The position numbers were made by a program, and so were the translations under genes. A DNA stretch of 64,000 bases, from positions 9,879,018-9,943,017 of the forward strand of contig JAJEKV010000041.1 in the NCBI GenBank assembly GCA_021234155.1, in the 5' to 3' direction. Under the pieces are notes generated by a model. That model was not told the origin of the DNA. It saw nothing but the letters and a program-made list of their open reading frames with translations, and searched no databases. The DNA is from Isoetes taiwanensis (taxonomy: Eukaryota > Streptophyta > Lycopodiopsida > Isoetales > Isoetaceae). Below are positions 1 through 10,869 of this stretch, in pieces. How positions within the stretch are numbered: the stretch's first letter is position 1; the number at the start of each line of letters is the position of its first letter.

Positions 1-4
1 TAAG

Positions 5-151
5 AGAAGGAAGCCGTAAAAAGATGACGCATGAAGAATAAGTTACAAGGTGTTGCGTAGAAAAGGAAGCCGAAAAAAGATAAAGATGAAGAATACAAGG
101 TCAAGGTAAAGAGAAGGAAGCCGAAAGAAGATAACTCTGAAGAATACAAGG
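5..151. repeat. Three imperfect tandem units of about 45-55 bp
   Basis: Three diverged units, near 5-51, 60-101 and 111-151, each run from a GAAGGAAGCCG core to GAAGAATACAAGG. They lie inside A/G-rich DNA attached to the element end at about 831. No coding content is evident. Confidence 0.6.
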
Positions 152-420
152 CGGTGGATGGACTAGGTAGGTTGAGGTAATCGATCTAACAAAACCGGAA
201 TGAAAAAGAGACCCCACCAAGAAACGACCGCCTATACAGACGACTGAATTTACCAAAAAATAATCAAACAAAGAGAGGATGAATCAAACCCGGCAACCAT
301 GAATCGAAAGGGACCCCGTGACGCCTCAAGGGTCGGGCACTTATCGGTCGGACCGGCACCGGAGCCCCAAAACGCCCAAATCGACCGCAAGAATGTACCG
401 TAAATGAATCAACCAAAAAG

Positions 421-831
421 ATGAACAAAATTCAAACCCGGATGGAAGGCAAAGTCCTTTGGCAAAGCCAAAACCATCTAAGAAACCCGTCGGATCCGAT
501 CCGATTTATGGCCTTTCGTTGGACGTGGACGAAGTTCTCTCATGGCCCCAAGCATGGCTTAACCCGCAAAACTAAACAAAGGGAAAAAAGAACCCCTCGA
601 ACCAACAGAAGCCATGATAGAAGCTCCAACAGAGATGGAAACGAGCTCAAGCAGACGGAAGATGATTGTGGAGGGCATAGATGGAAGATGATTGTGGAGG
701 GCATAGAAGAAACTTATGGAGGCAAAAGAGAAAGAATAAAAAAGGAGCTCAAGAGAACGCCGATGATTGGACAAGAAGAATGAAGCAGTATAAATAGGAG
801 AGGGAGGAAGGCGTCCCCATCCAAGGAATGT
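421..831 (-). mobile_element. Terminal fragment of a DIRS/Ngaro-like element, minus orientation
   Basis: Read on the minus strand, about 745-831 matches the left ends of the elements starting at 33350 and 48162: an ACATTCCTTGGATG start, a GACGCCC block, a TATTTATA segment and a GAACGC block. The homology stops at about 831, beside a perfect hairpin. The rest of the element would run left, out of the window. The plus strand holds a lysine-rich 120-codon open frame (421-783) that I do not recognise; it includes a 27-bp direct repeat (658-684 and 685-711), so I do not call it a gene. Confidence 0.5.
789..796 (+). promoter_or_regulatory. TATA-like box near the element end
   Basis: TATAAATAGG lies about 35 bp inside the element boundary. 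The same motif occurs in the homologous ends at 33392-33399 and 48199-48206, there on the minus strand. In all three it reads outward, toward the terminal hairpin. Transcription is inference. Confidence 0.4.
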
Positions 832-859
832 CGGTTCTATTGCTACCGCAATAGAACCG
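832..859. repeat. Terminal hairpin, 12-bp perfect stem
   Basis: CGGTTCTATTGC (832-843) pairs perfectly with GCAATAGAACCG (848-859) around a 4-base loop. The same stem recurs at 48134-48161, directly next to the same element end, so it belongs to the element terminus or its junction. Confidence 0.8.
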
Positions 860-1271
860 TGGCATTATTAGATGTATGCTTCAAGAACATCTAATAATGA
901 TGTCATCAATATTAGCATTGGTCATCAAGGTTGGCATTAACCTTGGACAGGACAATGCTAAGAGAAAGTACCACTAAAAATTGTGTTTACCACATGGTTA
1001 GAAAGAAAAGAATTGCATCATCTTTCTACATCTATCAACACAAGTGTCATTTCGATCCACTCGCAAATGTGTCATGCACATATCAAGTTTGTTTATTTTC
1101 TTTTAATTTGATTAAAAAATCCAATTGAAGAATATTACATATGCAATGCCTCTTCTTTGCCCAGCAACGCTGGGCAATTTACTAGTACTTAAATGAATTG
1201 ATGTTATGTTGTGTTCGGACCCTAACAAACAAACATATAATACATTGTCAATATTTTAGAACATAGGTAGG

Positions 1272-1406
<135 letters not shown>

Positions 1407-1520
1407 TCTTTTTACGTCATGCTACATTGACAGCGTCCATGAGGACATATGACGGACCCCCAGAGACTTGAACACAAGAGCAATGAAATAGGAGAGTGGC
1501 GATACAAAAAGAAGAAGTAA
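1407..1520 (-). mobile_element. SINE-like element with ATCT tail
   Basis: On the minus strand there is a Pol III B-box-like GTTCAAGTCTC, a GTCCTCATGGACG block and then the ATCT tail that runs into the microsatellite. The same order (B-box-like motif, GTCCCCGTGGATGTT-type block, ATCT tail) is seen at 32632-32765 and around 37340-37570. The A box is poorly preserved. Confidence 0.5.
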
Positions 1521-1630
1521 ACACAACTCAACATAGTAGAAAGCATTTGTAATGATGTTGTACTCATGTTTAAAACATTTTAATCATATGTTTATTTAAG
1601 AACTAAAAATAGCAAATGAAATAGAACATA

Positions 1631-2005
1631 TTGACGGTCCAGGAGCAACAACAATCGGGCCACCAAAAAAACATGGTGTGCAATGTCAAATGTTCAATTT
1701 GGAATAGGGATATGATATGGTGGCGTTCATGTTCATGTCCAAAGTACCAAAACATCACAACATCCAACATTCAAAGGGAGCTCCGGTTCTGCAAATGTTG
1801 TTTTGGTGGTCTGGAAGATGAATATCATGCTTTGCTGAGATGTGATTCTTTTCGCCACCTGCGGGAGCAACACAGTATTATTGCGTCCAATTTCTATACT
1901 TTATTACAATTGTTCCCACGATATCTTGGAGCATACATACGTGAGTTTTGGGAGGAGAGAAATCAGTTATTGGATCTATTTGAGCAAGTTGAAGATCTTG
2001 CCTAA
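1631..2005 (+). pseudogene. LINE 3' fragment (RT zinc-binding domain)
   Basis: An open frame of 124 codons contains a C-x2-C ... H-x4-C arrangement (CKCC, DEYH, LLRC) typical of the zinc-binding domain (zf-RVT) that follows reverse transcriptase in plant LINEs. The RT itself is missing upstream, where only the SINE and microsatellite lie, so this is a 5'-truncated copy. A few A-rich stretches follow at 2090-2115 but there is no clear poly(A) tail. Confidence 0.55.
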
Positions 2006-2175
2006 GAGATGTGTTGTTTATAGATGTGTTTTTTTTACAAATAATTTCTTTGTACTTGGTTCGCCATGGACCTGAGGATCTGAAGGTGTGAATAAATCAA
2101 TTTCAATTTCAAAACATTTAAACGTCAAAGTAGTGTTGCACTATAATTATCAGCCTATGAATTCAGACATGGCTA

Positions 2176-2399
2176 AATCCTTTGCAGCCTTTCCTGCTTG
2201 GTGTGCATGCTAAGGCTTCACACAGCAGAACTATAGAAGTAACCCATATTAGCCCTTGTGAACAAGTTCCTCTGATTTCCCTGAATCCTTTGCAGCCTTT
2301 CCTGTTTGGTGTGCATGTTAAGGCTTCTCGCAGCAAAACTGTAGAAGCAACCCATATTGAATAAGGAGCCCATGTGAACAAGTTCCTCTGATTTCCCTT
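2176..2399. repeat. Tandem duplication of a ~108-bp unit
   Basis: Copy 1 (2176-2283) and copy 2 (2284-2399) both start AATCCTTTGCAGCC and end GAACAAGTTCCTCTGATTTCCC. They differ by scattered substitutions and a small insertion in copy 2. Short open frames across them are repeat shadows. Confidence 0.85.
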
Positions 2400-3880
2400 C
2401 ATCAAACTGATACATAGAATCACAATGAAATGGGACTTAATCCATCACGTGAACACCAATGCTAATTGAGTCTTTGAGACCTAATCCTAAAAAAACTTTT
2501 AACCAAAAAGTAGTAACAAGTAACTGACATCTTATGCCACATAGCTTACAAGCAAAGAGATGATCATGCATTGCATGCTATATGACCAAGCAATGAGATG
2601 ATATATTGCTCTGCATCCAAAGGCACAAATGTTTTCCTGCATAACATACCTAGGTTTTCCACAGATCTTCACAGATCTATCTTCAGCTGGTCCCTGTTCA
2701 GTTTTATACTGATAGTTCTGTGTTTGGTCTCCAAAACCAGCAGCAGATGCAGATTTTGTGTGATTTTGGAGTGGTCTAAGCAGGTTGATGAATGCTGGCA
2801 TCACCTGGAAATATATATGGCTTTTAAGACATCATTTCAAAGGGATACGAATCTGTTTGATTGCCATTGCAGCTGCTGGTCGATCAAAAGCCATGTTATG
2901 GTGGGAAAGCCTGCACATGGAAAGGGAAAATTGCACAGATATGCCAAGTTCAGAAAGGGGATTTAAAGCTCGTAGCCAAACCCAGCTCCTTTTTTTGTAT
3001 GTATCGAAGAGCAAGCCTTAACATAGAAACTAAGACCTCGATTATGGCATACAAAAAATATGTTGGCGATGTAAGCCTTTTTATGGAAAGGCAGCCTATG
3101 TCGGTGATGCACTTCATACTTTACAGCTTCTGTAAATAGGTTTTCCAATCCGGATATGGAAGTGCTTGCATCTCTCTTTAAAAACGATTCCTCTGTCGAC
3201 GAAGATACAGGTCTTGTTAACAAATCGGGATGCATCCAGCAGCTCCTTTTCGGACTCTATTCAAAATCACCAAGGTTTTTTCCTTGTAACAATAAGCCCA
3301 TGCACTTCTTCGAATCTAAGCTGATGCATCCTGCAGTCTGCAACAATAAGATTCTGCACGGTAGCCCTAGATATTAAATCATTACCTGACTATTTGTATA
3401 GGTCATAGCTCCTGCTTCGAGCTAGCAACTTCATAACCAGAAGACCACAATCCCCAAGGCCTCCCGCGAATCCAATCCATAGACCAGAACCTAATCCACA
3501 CAACCCTAAAAAGAACCCTAAAAATAATGGGAGGATATTCACACCCACCACAAAAGAAGCCTCCACCACAGGATTTGCCCCCTTTTCTAAAATCAACGGC
3601 TAACAAAAGGGTGCACTCTAGAGATGCTATTTAGTACACCTGGATGAATACGACCACCAAATCATATGAAAATCTTAGAGAAAACAGTACAAAAACACAA
3701 AAAAAAAAACTCATGTTATTGTGCTATATATTATACATTCATTAAAATTAATAAATTTCACTCTTACCCTCAGAAAAGAAAAAGAAAAAGAATACATTGT
3801 CTGTGCGAACACAAAAGCGGGTGACAAGGTGTAGATCACGCTCAGCTACCAGCACGTAATCCACAGTACTTAAGCCACCC
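2400..3880. other. Unassigned intergenic stretch
   Basis: Only short open frames occur (the longest is about 120 codons at 2598-2966), without a domain I recognise. An A-rich segment lies near 3690-3790. I see no gene, LTR or RNA here. Confidence 0.5.
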
Positions 3881-3889
3881 TTTTGGTTC

Positions 3890-4420
3890 TCTTGCCTACA
3901 AGTGTAGCTGGCATAAGATGGATATTGTGCTAAACCATTGGAAATAACTTAAGTCAAAGATGCTACACATCTGAAGCAAGTACCTGCCATATTGCCTGAC
4001 TGGATGGGCTCTGTCATCCAACGCATGTGGCCAAGAAGTCCTTGTGGCAGAGCTGTAACATGTCCTCTGCCAAGAGGTCAGTTGTTCTATGCCAGTGCAT
4101 GCATTGAAGTCTCCAAGTAACATGGCATGTCCCAACTGTCTTTGATGTTGTATGCCATCATATAAATCAACATACAGACCTAGCCTATCCACATATGAGT
4201 GGTGACAATAGAAGATATAATTTGCATGTAGAAAGTCGCATGTTGCCACAAAAAGGAGGATTACCGCTGCAATTCTGCATTTGTACCCACATATAGCGAT
4301 TATTTTTGTCCGTCGTTTGTAGGGAGACTGATGGTGCCAATGTTGTTTTGATAGTAGCAGGCTATAACTCCCATGTCCCTGCTTGCATGCGCACTCATTG
4401 AATAGTAGTGCTGATAGCCC
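3890..4420 (-). pseudogene. LINE endonuclease segment, inverted relative to the RT part
   Basis: The minus strand encodes a stretch with the APE-type endonuclease signature GDFNACTG preceded by a YVDRLGLYVDLYD-like segment (open frame 4249-3896). Upstream on the same strand, to about 4420, a diverged reading resembles the preceding endonuclease region. The RT of the same LINE type begins at about 4740 on the plus strand. This opposite orientation is the classic result of 5' inversion during target-primed insertion (twin priming). I infer one insertion; two unrelated LINE fragments remain possible. Confidence 0.6.
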
Positions 4421-4739
4421 AGCATATTCAGTAGCCTATGCCCAATATATTCTCAGGTTTCCATAAGAAATATGAAATCCATATTTGGGGTAATGGAGTT
4501 GAGACTATCTCCCTTCTACTAGGAGTATCTCCTGCAATTCTAGGAGACTACACAAGCATAGTTCCTTATTTCGGGGTGGCAGATATAGCCTCCCGCAAAG
4601 TCGAAATAGTAGCAAGGGGACAGCATTCGGATGCAATGTAGGAGCAGCAGTGGCAGTAGCAATACCCCGAGGGATGACAATACAAGCATGATGACGATGT
4701 GATGATGTGTATTAATATTTCAAGAGGCAAAGGCATCTA

Positions 4740-6668
4740 GACAAAATTAATAACTTGAACTGCATTTCTCTCACTCCCAAGTGTAAGGAGCCTTTATCAA
4801 TTTCAAGCTGATGTCCTATTACCTTACTATCTTCTGTGTATAAGATCTTTGCGAAAGCTTATGTACAAAAGCTTCGAGACATTCTTGCTAATATCTCTAT
4901 GCGGTTAGGATTTTTGTCACGGTGTTGCATATTTCTACTACTTATGAAGGTTTTGATTGGGCTTGACTTCAAGGTCATAAAATAGTATATCTAAAATTGG
5001 ACTTTGCAAGAGCATAGAATAGTATTGACTAGACTTTCTTAGAGAAATGTCTCTTATGCTTTGGTTTTAGTGCAAAATTCACAGTGGATGTCATGAGATT
5101 TCACTATTATGCTCTCCCTTCTATTACCTTTCAAGGAAACCCTCAACATTCTTTCAGGTGGATTGTGGTATCCATCAGGGTTGTCATTGGCTCCACTATT
5201 GTTTATAGTTGTGGAAGAGGTTCTTGCCCAAGTCTTTCCTCTTGCAGCTTAGGAAGGAATCTTGCATGGACTTTCTATAAAACAATGGGTTGCAGCAGAT
5301 TCGTAATCAATATGCAGATGATACTTTCCTTTTCTTGAGGGCAGATGAGCAAAATTTGTAGAATGCCATCTCCTTATTGTATTCTTTTTCCCTAACATCT
5401 GGCATTTTTGTTGGTTGGCAGAAGTCTATGATACTATGGGCATTGGACTCTCCAGCTCTACCATATGTAACTACTGCCTTTCCATGGCAGGTTCTTCTCT
5501 ATGGTAAATCAACCAAACATCTTGATATCCTTGTAGGTGTTCATATCTCATTTGGAGATGCTGAAGAGGCAGTGACTAAGAGCTTCGAAAAACACTTCTT
5601 TTGGTGGTCCACAACTAAGCTTTATGGTTGGATGAATTGTTGTGGCCAAGTCAGTTCTTAGTAGCACCCATGTGTATATACCTTCATTCATGTTGACTCC
5701 ACTGTCAAAAGTACAAACTCATTATCAGAGCATGTTGCCAAAGCACTTCGGCAGTCTTGAGCTCATGCCTCCCACCTTGTTTATCAATCTTTGGAAATGT
5801 GCATCTCTTTTGAAACTTCATCTATTAGGCCACTTCTCTTGTAAGCCCTGTTTTATCCACTAGCAACATACTCAAATATTTATCCATTTATCAAAGGATT
5901 ACTTATTGCATGGGAGACTGTACGGTCTCTATTTCATTTTCACCATCTTGCATGCATTAGCACGGATGCGAGTTGTTGGTGGATTCTCTTGGATGGTGGG
6001 CCTCTGGTACTCTTCAATTCATCCATTGACTCAGCGTCGATGGAAATTGGCAGGTGTGCATATAGTGATTGGTATAACAATCAGATGCAATGGCTAATAT
6101 GAGAAGAGTTTAGAGCTAAGTTCCTCATTTTAAGGTGGGATTGAGTTATTTGGTAGAAGATGTCTTCAGTTCTTCCTCCAAAATAGTATAGGTGGATGCC
6201 CCCAACTTTGATTGGTCCATGAGCTCGTTAAAGCAAATAAGTTGGTGAAATCCATGTACAAGATTTTGCTTGCTGCTGAAGTCATGCCTCCTTCAATAAA
6301 GTGGCCTTTGTTCAAATAGGGAGCAACAAAAAAACAGCGTGAAGGTGGGTTTGGGATAAAACTGCTTCATCTCAAAGTATCAATTTTATGGTGGCAAATC
6401 ATTCATCACTATGTGCGAGTTATTATTGTGGTCCTCAGATTTTGTCTGTGTCTGCAATTTGTCCCTTATGTGCAGAGAGGAATGAGACAATTGAACATTG
6501 CTTCTTCCTATGCTAACATGTCAGGTATGCATGGTTGTGGCTTCAAGGCCTCTTTTGCTATAACTTGAATAGCCAACAGGTGTTATTAGCAGTCAATTCA
6601 AGTGGCTGAATTTTTTTGAAAAAAAGGGCTTCTCATTTGGCTTCTGCATGGATCATCTGGTCCATTTA
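4740..6668 (+). pseudogene. LINE reverse transcriptase and zinc-binding region, frameshifted
   Basis: Scattered over several frames are RT landmarks in the right order: a CPITLLSSVYKIFAK segment (about 4810-4880), VDCGIHQG (about 5160-5185), the catalytic QYADDTFLFL (about 5308-5340), and the zinc-binding CPLCAERNETIEHCFFLC (about 6455-6515). The frame then reads AWIIWS at 6646-6663 and is cut by LTR A at 6669. The 3' end of the same LINE resumes at 32617 after the A/B compound. Many stops and frameshifts show it is dead. It is probably an L1-type plant LINE, and its host insertion predates the chromoviruses. Confidence 0.75.
6664..6668. repeat. Target-site duplication ATTTA, left
   Basis: The five bases immediately before LTR A match the five bases immediately after LTR B3' (32617-32621). 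The LINE reading frame continues across the two sites. Confidence 0.75.
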
Positions 6669-8278
6669 TGTGACGCTCCAAAGACAGAGATACCGGCCTT
6701 AGGACGATATTGTAATCGCCTGCCACGCCAGACATCGCCACTCGACGGTGGACGTTTCAAAGACAAAGATAATGGCCCCAAGACGATAATCGATCGTCAC
6801 ACGCTGCAGACACGCCCCACCGATCGACGGTAATGCCAACGGATAGCCGTAAGTAGCCCTAGGGGCAACTTGCTAGGAGTGTTCATATATTATTAATGTG
6901 CACATGTGCACATTAATGAGGGCACACCTTTCCATGTTGGCATATTTTGCCACCTAGCCATTAAAGGCAAGTGGGGCCTTTCCAATTATCCCACATGCCA
7001 AATTGGGTAATTGGAAACCCTAGCCTAAACCCCATGTCTATTTAGGGTAGGAAAACCCTAGCTTGCTAGTTTTTCGGCCCTAGGGGTTTTAGGATTTCGA
7101 TTTTGGCTGCCCCAGAGCCAAAACCGCCCCTTGACGCCTCGAGCTTAATTGCGCCATCTCCTCCCTGGCCACAACAGAGGATGGTTGAACTCAGTCAGGA
7201 GGAGCCACTCAAGGATCAGTATTTGGTCAATTTAATAGCTTTAAACCGTCTTCTAGTCATAGAATCAAGAGGGTTAGACTATTAAATTGCCCATAGCCTA
7301 TCTAGATCGTAGATCTAGGACACTAACTAAAGAACCTAATTTCTATGATTAGATCTAGTTCTTTAGTTCTTCCGTGATGTATTTGGATGATGTATCTCTG
7401 TGAACTCCTTGTATTGGGAAGGGGGTAGAAGCCCCAAAGCTTGTAGTTGATGCTCCTAGAATAGCCTCTAGCACATAATGTAGATTCGCCCGGTAAGGTA
7501 CAAGAGCCACACCCGGGTTGTGGGTGAAGGGGCCAGACCGGCTAAGAAGGAGGTTCATGTTCTAACTCCCTGAATGATCCCCCGTGTGTGTAAAGCCCAT
7601 TGGGAGTCTAATGGCTTACCACCGAAAAGCGGTAAGGCATGGGCTCCGATAACTGAAGTGGTGTACACTTTCCGTGGGTTCACGTAACGGGCCGGGCCCC
7701 TCTAGTCACCTTGAGTCCGCATGTAGATCTCTCGAGGGAGTGATCCCACCTGCCCCATCGAACCGGGAGGATGAGACCAGTGAATAGCCCCTTCGGCTAT
7801 GCATCCCGGCGGGCTCTGATCAGTCCCAACACCTTTTCAGCCTACTCCAAAGTGTGCAATGTGAGGGGCGGATGGAGTGGACAACCCAATGCCATGTTCT
7901 TATAACTAGCCAAATCCATTGCCATGAATTTTGTCTGCAATGAACTCGAGACCCAAGCCCTGGCCCCCCCTTGAGTCCGAGCCTTGGGTAGGATTCCCTA
8001 TGTGATGTGCTGATCTTTGTCTATGCAGATATGTGGAGGGCCATCCTTCGAGATGGTCACATGATGTTGATGTATGTGCTACTGACATGTATGTTCACGC
8101 TTCCGCAGCTAGGTAGGCCCTGAGGGAGACAGGGTAGAATGACACCTTCACTCTTCCCACTGGGACCGTTGTGCAAAGGACATGTGGAGGGCCCAGACGC
8201 GATGGAGCCGGGTGTGGGGAAGAAACTCGGCTTGTATACTGGTGAGTGCAACCGTGATACGCAGTAGGGGACGTCACG
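6669..8278 (+). mobile_element. 5' LTR of chromovirus A
   Basis: It begins TGTGACGCTCC and ends ACGTCAC next to a degenerate primer site. It is about 1.6 kb and nearly identical in its central part to 18468-20022, its own 3' LTR. Typical landmarks shared with the LTRs at 20023, 31519, 49216 and 51908 are the AGCCCTAGGGGCAACTTGCT block, the GTGCACA region, a CTATTTAGG box where LTR C has a true TATA box, and AAACCCTAG. Confidence 0.9.
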
Positions 8279-8279
8279 C

Positions 8280-8291
8280 TGGTATCGAGCA
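8280..8291 (+). other. Primer binding site A (tRNA-iMet), degenerate
   Basis: TGGTATCGAGCA follows the LTR by one base. Copies B and D have TGGTATCAGAGC, complementary to the 3' end of plant initiator methionine tRNA. Confidence 0.8.
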
Positions 8292-8484
8292 ATGTTCTTG
8301 GAGACCAAGAGCAAAGCTAACCGACCATGTTCCAAAGTAGTACTAACTTGATAGGATCCTCAAGCCTCGAAAAGTGGGAAGATTTTTTCTCACCTTTGTA
8401 GTTTATGATAAGCTAGTAACAATTAAGTGAATTGGAATTTAACAACATTAAAAAGAATGAGCCAAAAATTTTCCAAGTGAGGTG

Positions 8485-8848
8485 GTCTCACAGCTCGCGC
8501 CTGGTCGCAGAACTAAATTTTTGTTTTGAAGCGAGGCTAAGCCGCGGAGACATCGAAGTCAAAAACATCAAAACATGAGGAATTTGTGAAAAATAATGTG
8601 GTAAGGCTAATTCTAAGGTAGGAATTAGTTAGAATAGCATGTTTTGATTATCTAAAAACCCTAGAAAGTATTAGATTGATGTCCGCTACGGGTCGCAAAA
8701 CTAAACATTAGTATTGAACGAGGCTAAGCCGGGAGACCAATAGGTAGAAAAGTCTGAAATAAGTAGAAGTTTTAGCTAAGTTGGTGCCTTTAGCAGTTAA
8801 AACAGAAAGCAACTTGAGTTTTGACCTAAAATGGCCAAGCTATAAATA
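8485..8848 (+). promoter_or_regulatory. Leader cassette 1 of A: two stem-loop modules and TATA box
   Basis: Two related modules (8485-8551 and 8681-8738) run from GTCTCA or GTCCGC to GGAGAC(C). They correspond to the better-preserved palindromic modules of B and D, but here the stems are eroded. TATAAATA follows at 8841-8848. The same order is repeated at 10334-10787. Confidence 0.6.
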
Positions 8849-8933
8849 GATGCGTAACCCCCTCATTTTTTCGCCCAAGCCCTAGAAATCTGCTCTTCCC
8901 AACTTAGGGCGATCTTTCTACGCTTTTATCCCA

Positions 8934-9800
8934 TTGACGATCCGCAAAGCATGGCCCGAACCAAACAGTATCAAGAAGGAAGCTGCCCCAGCGAAGCCCA
9001 CCACCGAGGCGGGAGATCATTCGAAAGATGCTTCGCGGAGAGGCTTCGCGAGGGTCGTTCGCCGGACGAGGAGCAAGACGTCCGATCTGATTGAGGGCTT
9101 CAATCAGCAGGCAGTAACAAGACGAGGCCACATCACCGAACTCCATGGACGAGGAGACGAGGGAGGTGTATGAAGAAATAGAGCAGGAGATCCAAAAACA
9201 GAACAGCAGATTCATTCAGACGCATCCACGGAAATCCTCGAAAGCAGGATGAGCAGTGATGTGTCCGAGCCACGGAGGGTAGCGACCTTAGAAGGTTCAT
9301 CGAAAGTACGAAATGGTAAGAGAAGGGAAGACAAAAAGAGGAAAAGGAAGGAAGAGGAACAAAAGGCGCCAGTAAGAGAAGAAGAAAGCAAAGGGAAGTT
9401 CATGGTCTGGCATAAGGAGAACTTTAAGGATCACCTCACAAGGAAGACGCTTAACCCCAACATCATCATCAAGGTTTTTAACCCGACGAACCCCAAACCC
9501 CTCCGGACGACTCTTTCGGGAGGAGGACTTCAACCCTAATGCCGCAGTGGAAGCTCTTCCAAGCACCCAGCGACGAAAGCAGAGGTACCCGAAAGCAAGC
9601 CAAGACCTCGAAAGCAACCCCAAAAGAAGACCAAGTGTAAGCCCCCGAAAATCTCGCCCGCATGGGATAGAAAGAAGCAACCACGACCACCGAAGCCGGA
9701 AGTTTTCCACGCCACCGATTGTGGTGAAGATCTACGAGGAAGATGAGAGAGCACGAGGCCTACATGAAGAAATGGGAGGCCTACAACAAATATTATGAAG
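8934..9800 (+). pseudogene. Leader ORF-a of A (charged, Lys/Glu/Arg-rich), broken
   Basis: Open frames 8934-9173, 9249-9539 and 9547-9798 carry highly charged sequence (runs such as KRREDKKRKRKEEEQK) that corresponds in position and character to 22383-22812 in copy B. It starts about 90 bp after the TATAAATA box. It is probably an extra protein upstream of Gag with a helical, nucleic-acid-binding character, but I recognise no family. Minus-strand frames here are shadows. Frameshifts break it. Confidence 0.45.
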
Positions 9801-10333
9801 AAACAGGTTAGGTTCATCGAGGAGGGCTTAACTCAACGGCAAAGAAACCTTAAGGCCGCCACCACCGGCCCAAGGTTCCCAAGCCGCCACCCGTGAAGAA
9901 AGCTGATAGGAAAGAGGTGGAGAGAAGAGCTAAGGAGATTAGGACACTTCCAACAAGAGCTTTCGTCTCCTAATCCCCCGCGGCCCCCTTCGCCCGTTGG
10001 TGGAAGTGAAGTGATGCAGCCTACGTAATCGCACTTTAGAGTCACTGACGAGGGCCACGGTAATGCAAGAGGCGGTTGAGGCAAAGATAGTGCAACACTT
10101 TGAAGATTCAACAGCACCGCACTATCCCAAAGCGGGTAACCTTAATGCGACAAGACATGAGTCTTATGACCCGCATTAAGGAGAATGCCCTTAGAAACTT
10201 TTTTGTTGTAAATAATTAAAAATTTTGTAATATAGACCAATTTTAAACCTTTGATGACATAAACTTGGTTAATTAGAGCAAATTAATAAGTTTTAGCTTT
10301 TTTATTTAGTTGAAATAGGACATTTGGGGAGCC

Positions 10334-10787
10334 GAGACATGATGTTCACGCTACCGTCGCAAAACAAAAGTTAGTATTGAAGCGAGGCGAAGTCCGGAGA
10401 CCCTCGCCCAAGCTTGACCAAACAGCTCCAAATTGACCAAATAAGGGTCGATTCGCCTAAATTGATGAGCCCATCACCCTTACACCATTAGTTTACCCAA
10501 GTTGGACATCTTTGATCGAATGAGATCGATCTCCACAATACCGGGTCGCGAAAACAAAAGTTAGTTTTGAAGTTTGGTATTAAGTGTGAGACCTCTTACC
10601 ATTTCTTCACCAGACTTGTCAAAGTCACCTTCAACCTACCGCGATAGCATCTTTTAGGTAACCTAGCCTTGTTCAAGCATCTCCTATAGTCCTCAAACTC
10701 CTATTTTAACCTCGATAAGTTAGAATTACCCAATCCTAGGAAATTTTCAAGTCATCCAAAAATTAGGGTTTCCCTTTTCTATAAATA
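10334..10787 (+). promoter_or_regulatory. Leader cassette 2 of A: two stem-loop modules and TATA box
   Basis: Modules at 10334-10402 and 10521-10592 end in GGAGACC and GTGAGACC. TATAAATA lies at 10780-10787, 188 bp after the second module; the matching spacing in B is 195 bp. An AAATCTGCTC motif follows both TATA boxes of A. Confidence 0.6.
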
Positions 10788-10869
10788 GACCCGCCATTTC
10801 TCGGATAGCACCCTACAAAAATCTGCTCCCGCCTCTTCTAGCCGATTTCCCAACTCCCCCAGGCGCTCT

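Noticed and set aside
832-870. Helitron 3' end (hairpin followed by CTRR)
   Set aside because: No CTRR stands at the expected distance, and the same hairpin adjoins the tyrosine-recombinase element at 48134.
3390-3606. Glycine-rich minus-strand ORFs
   Set aside because: Two overlapping frames of equal length in low-complexity DNA, without start context or domain support.
9297-9710. 137-codon minus-strand ORF
   Set aside because: Antisense to leader ORF-a of A; no homology to any domain I know.
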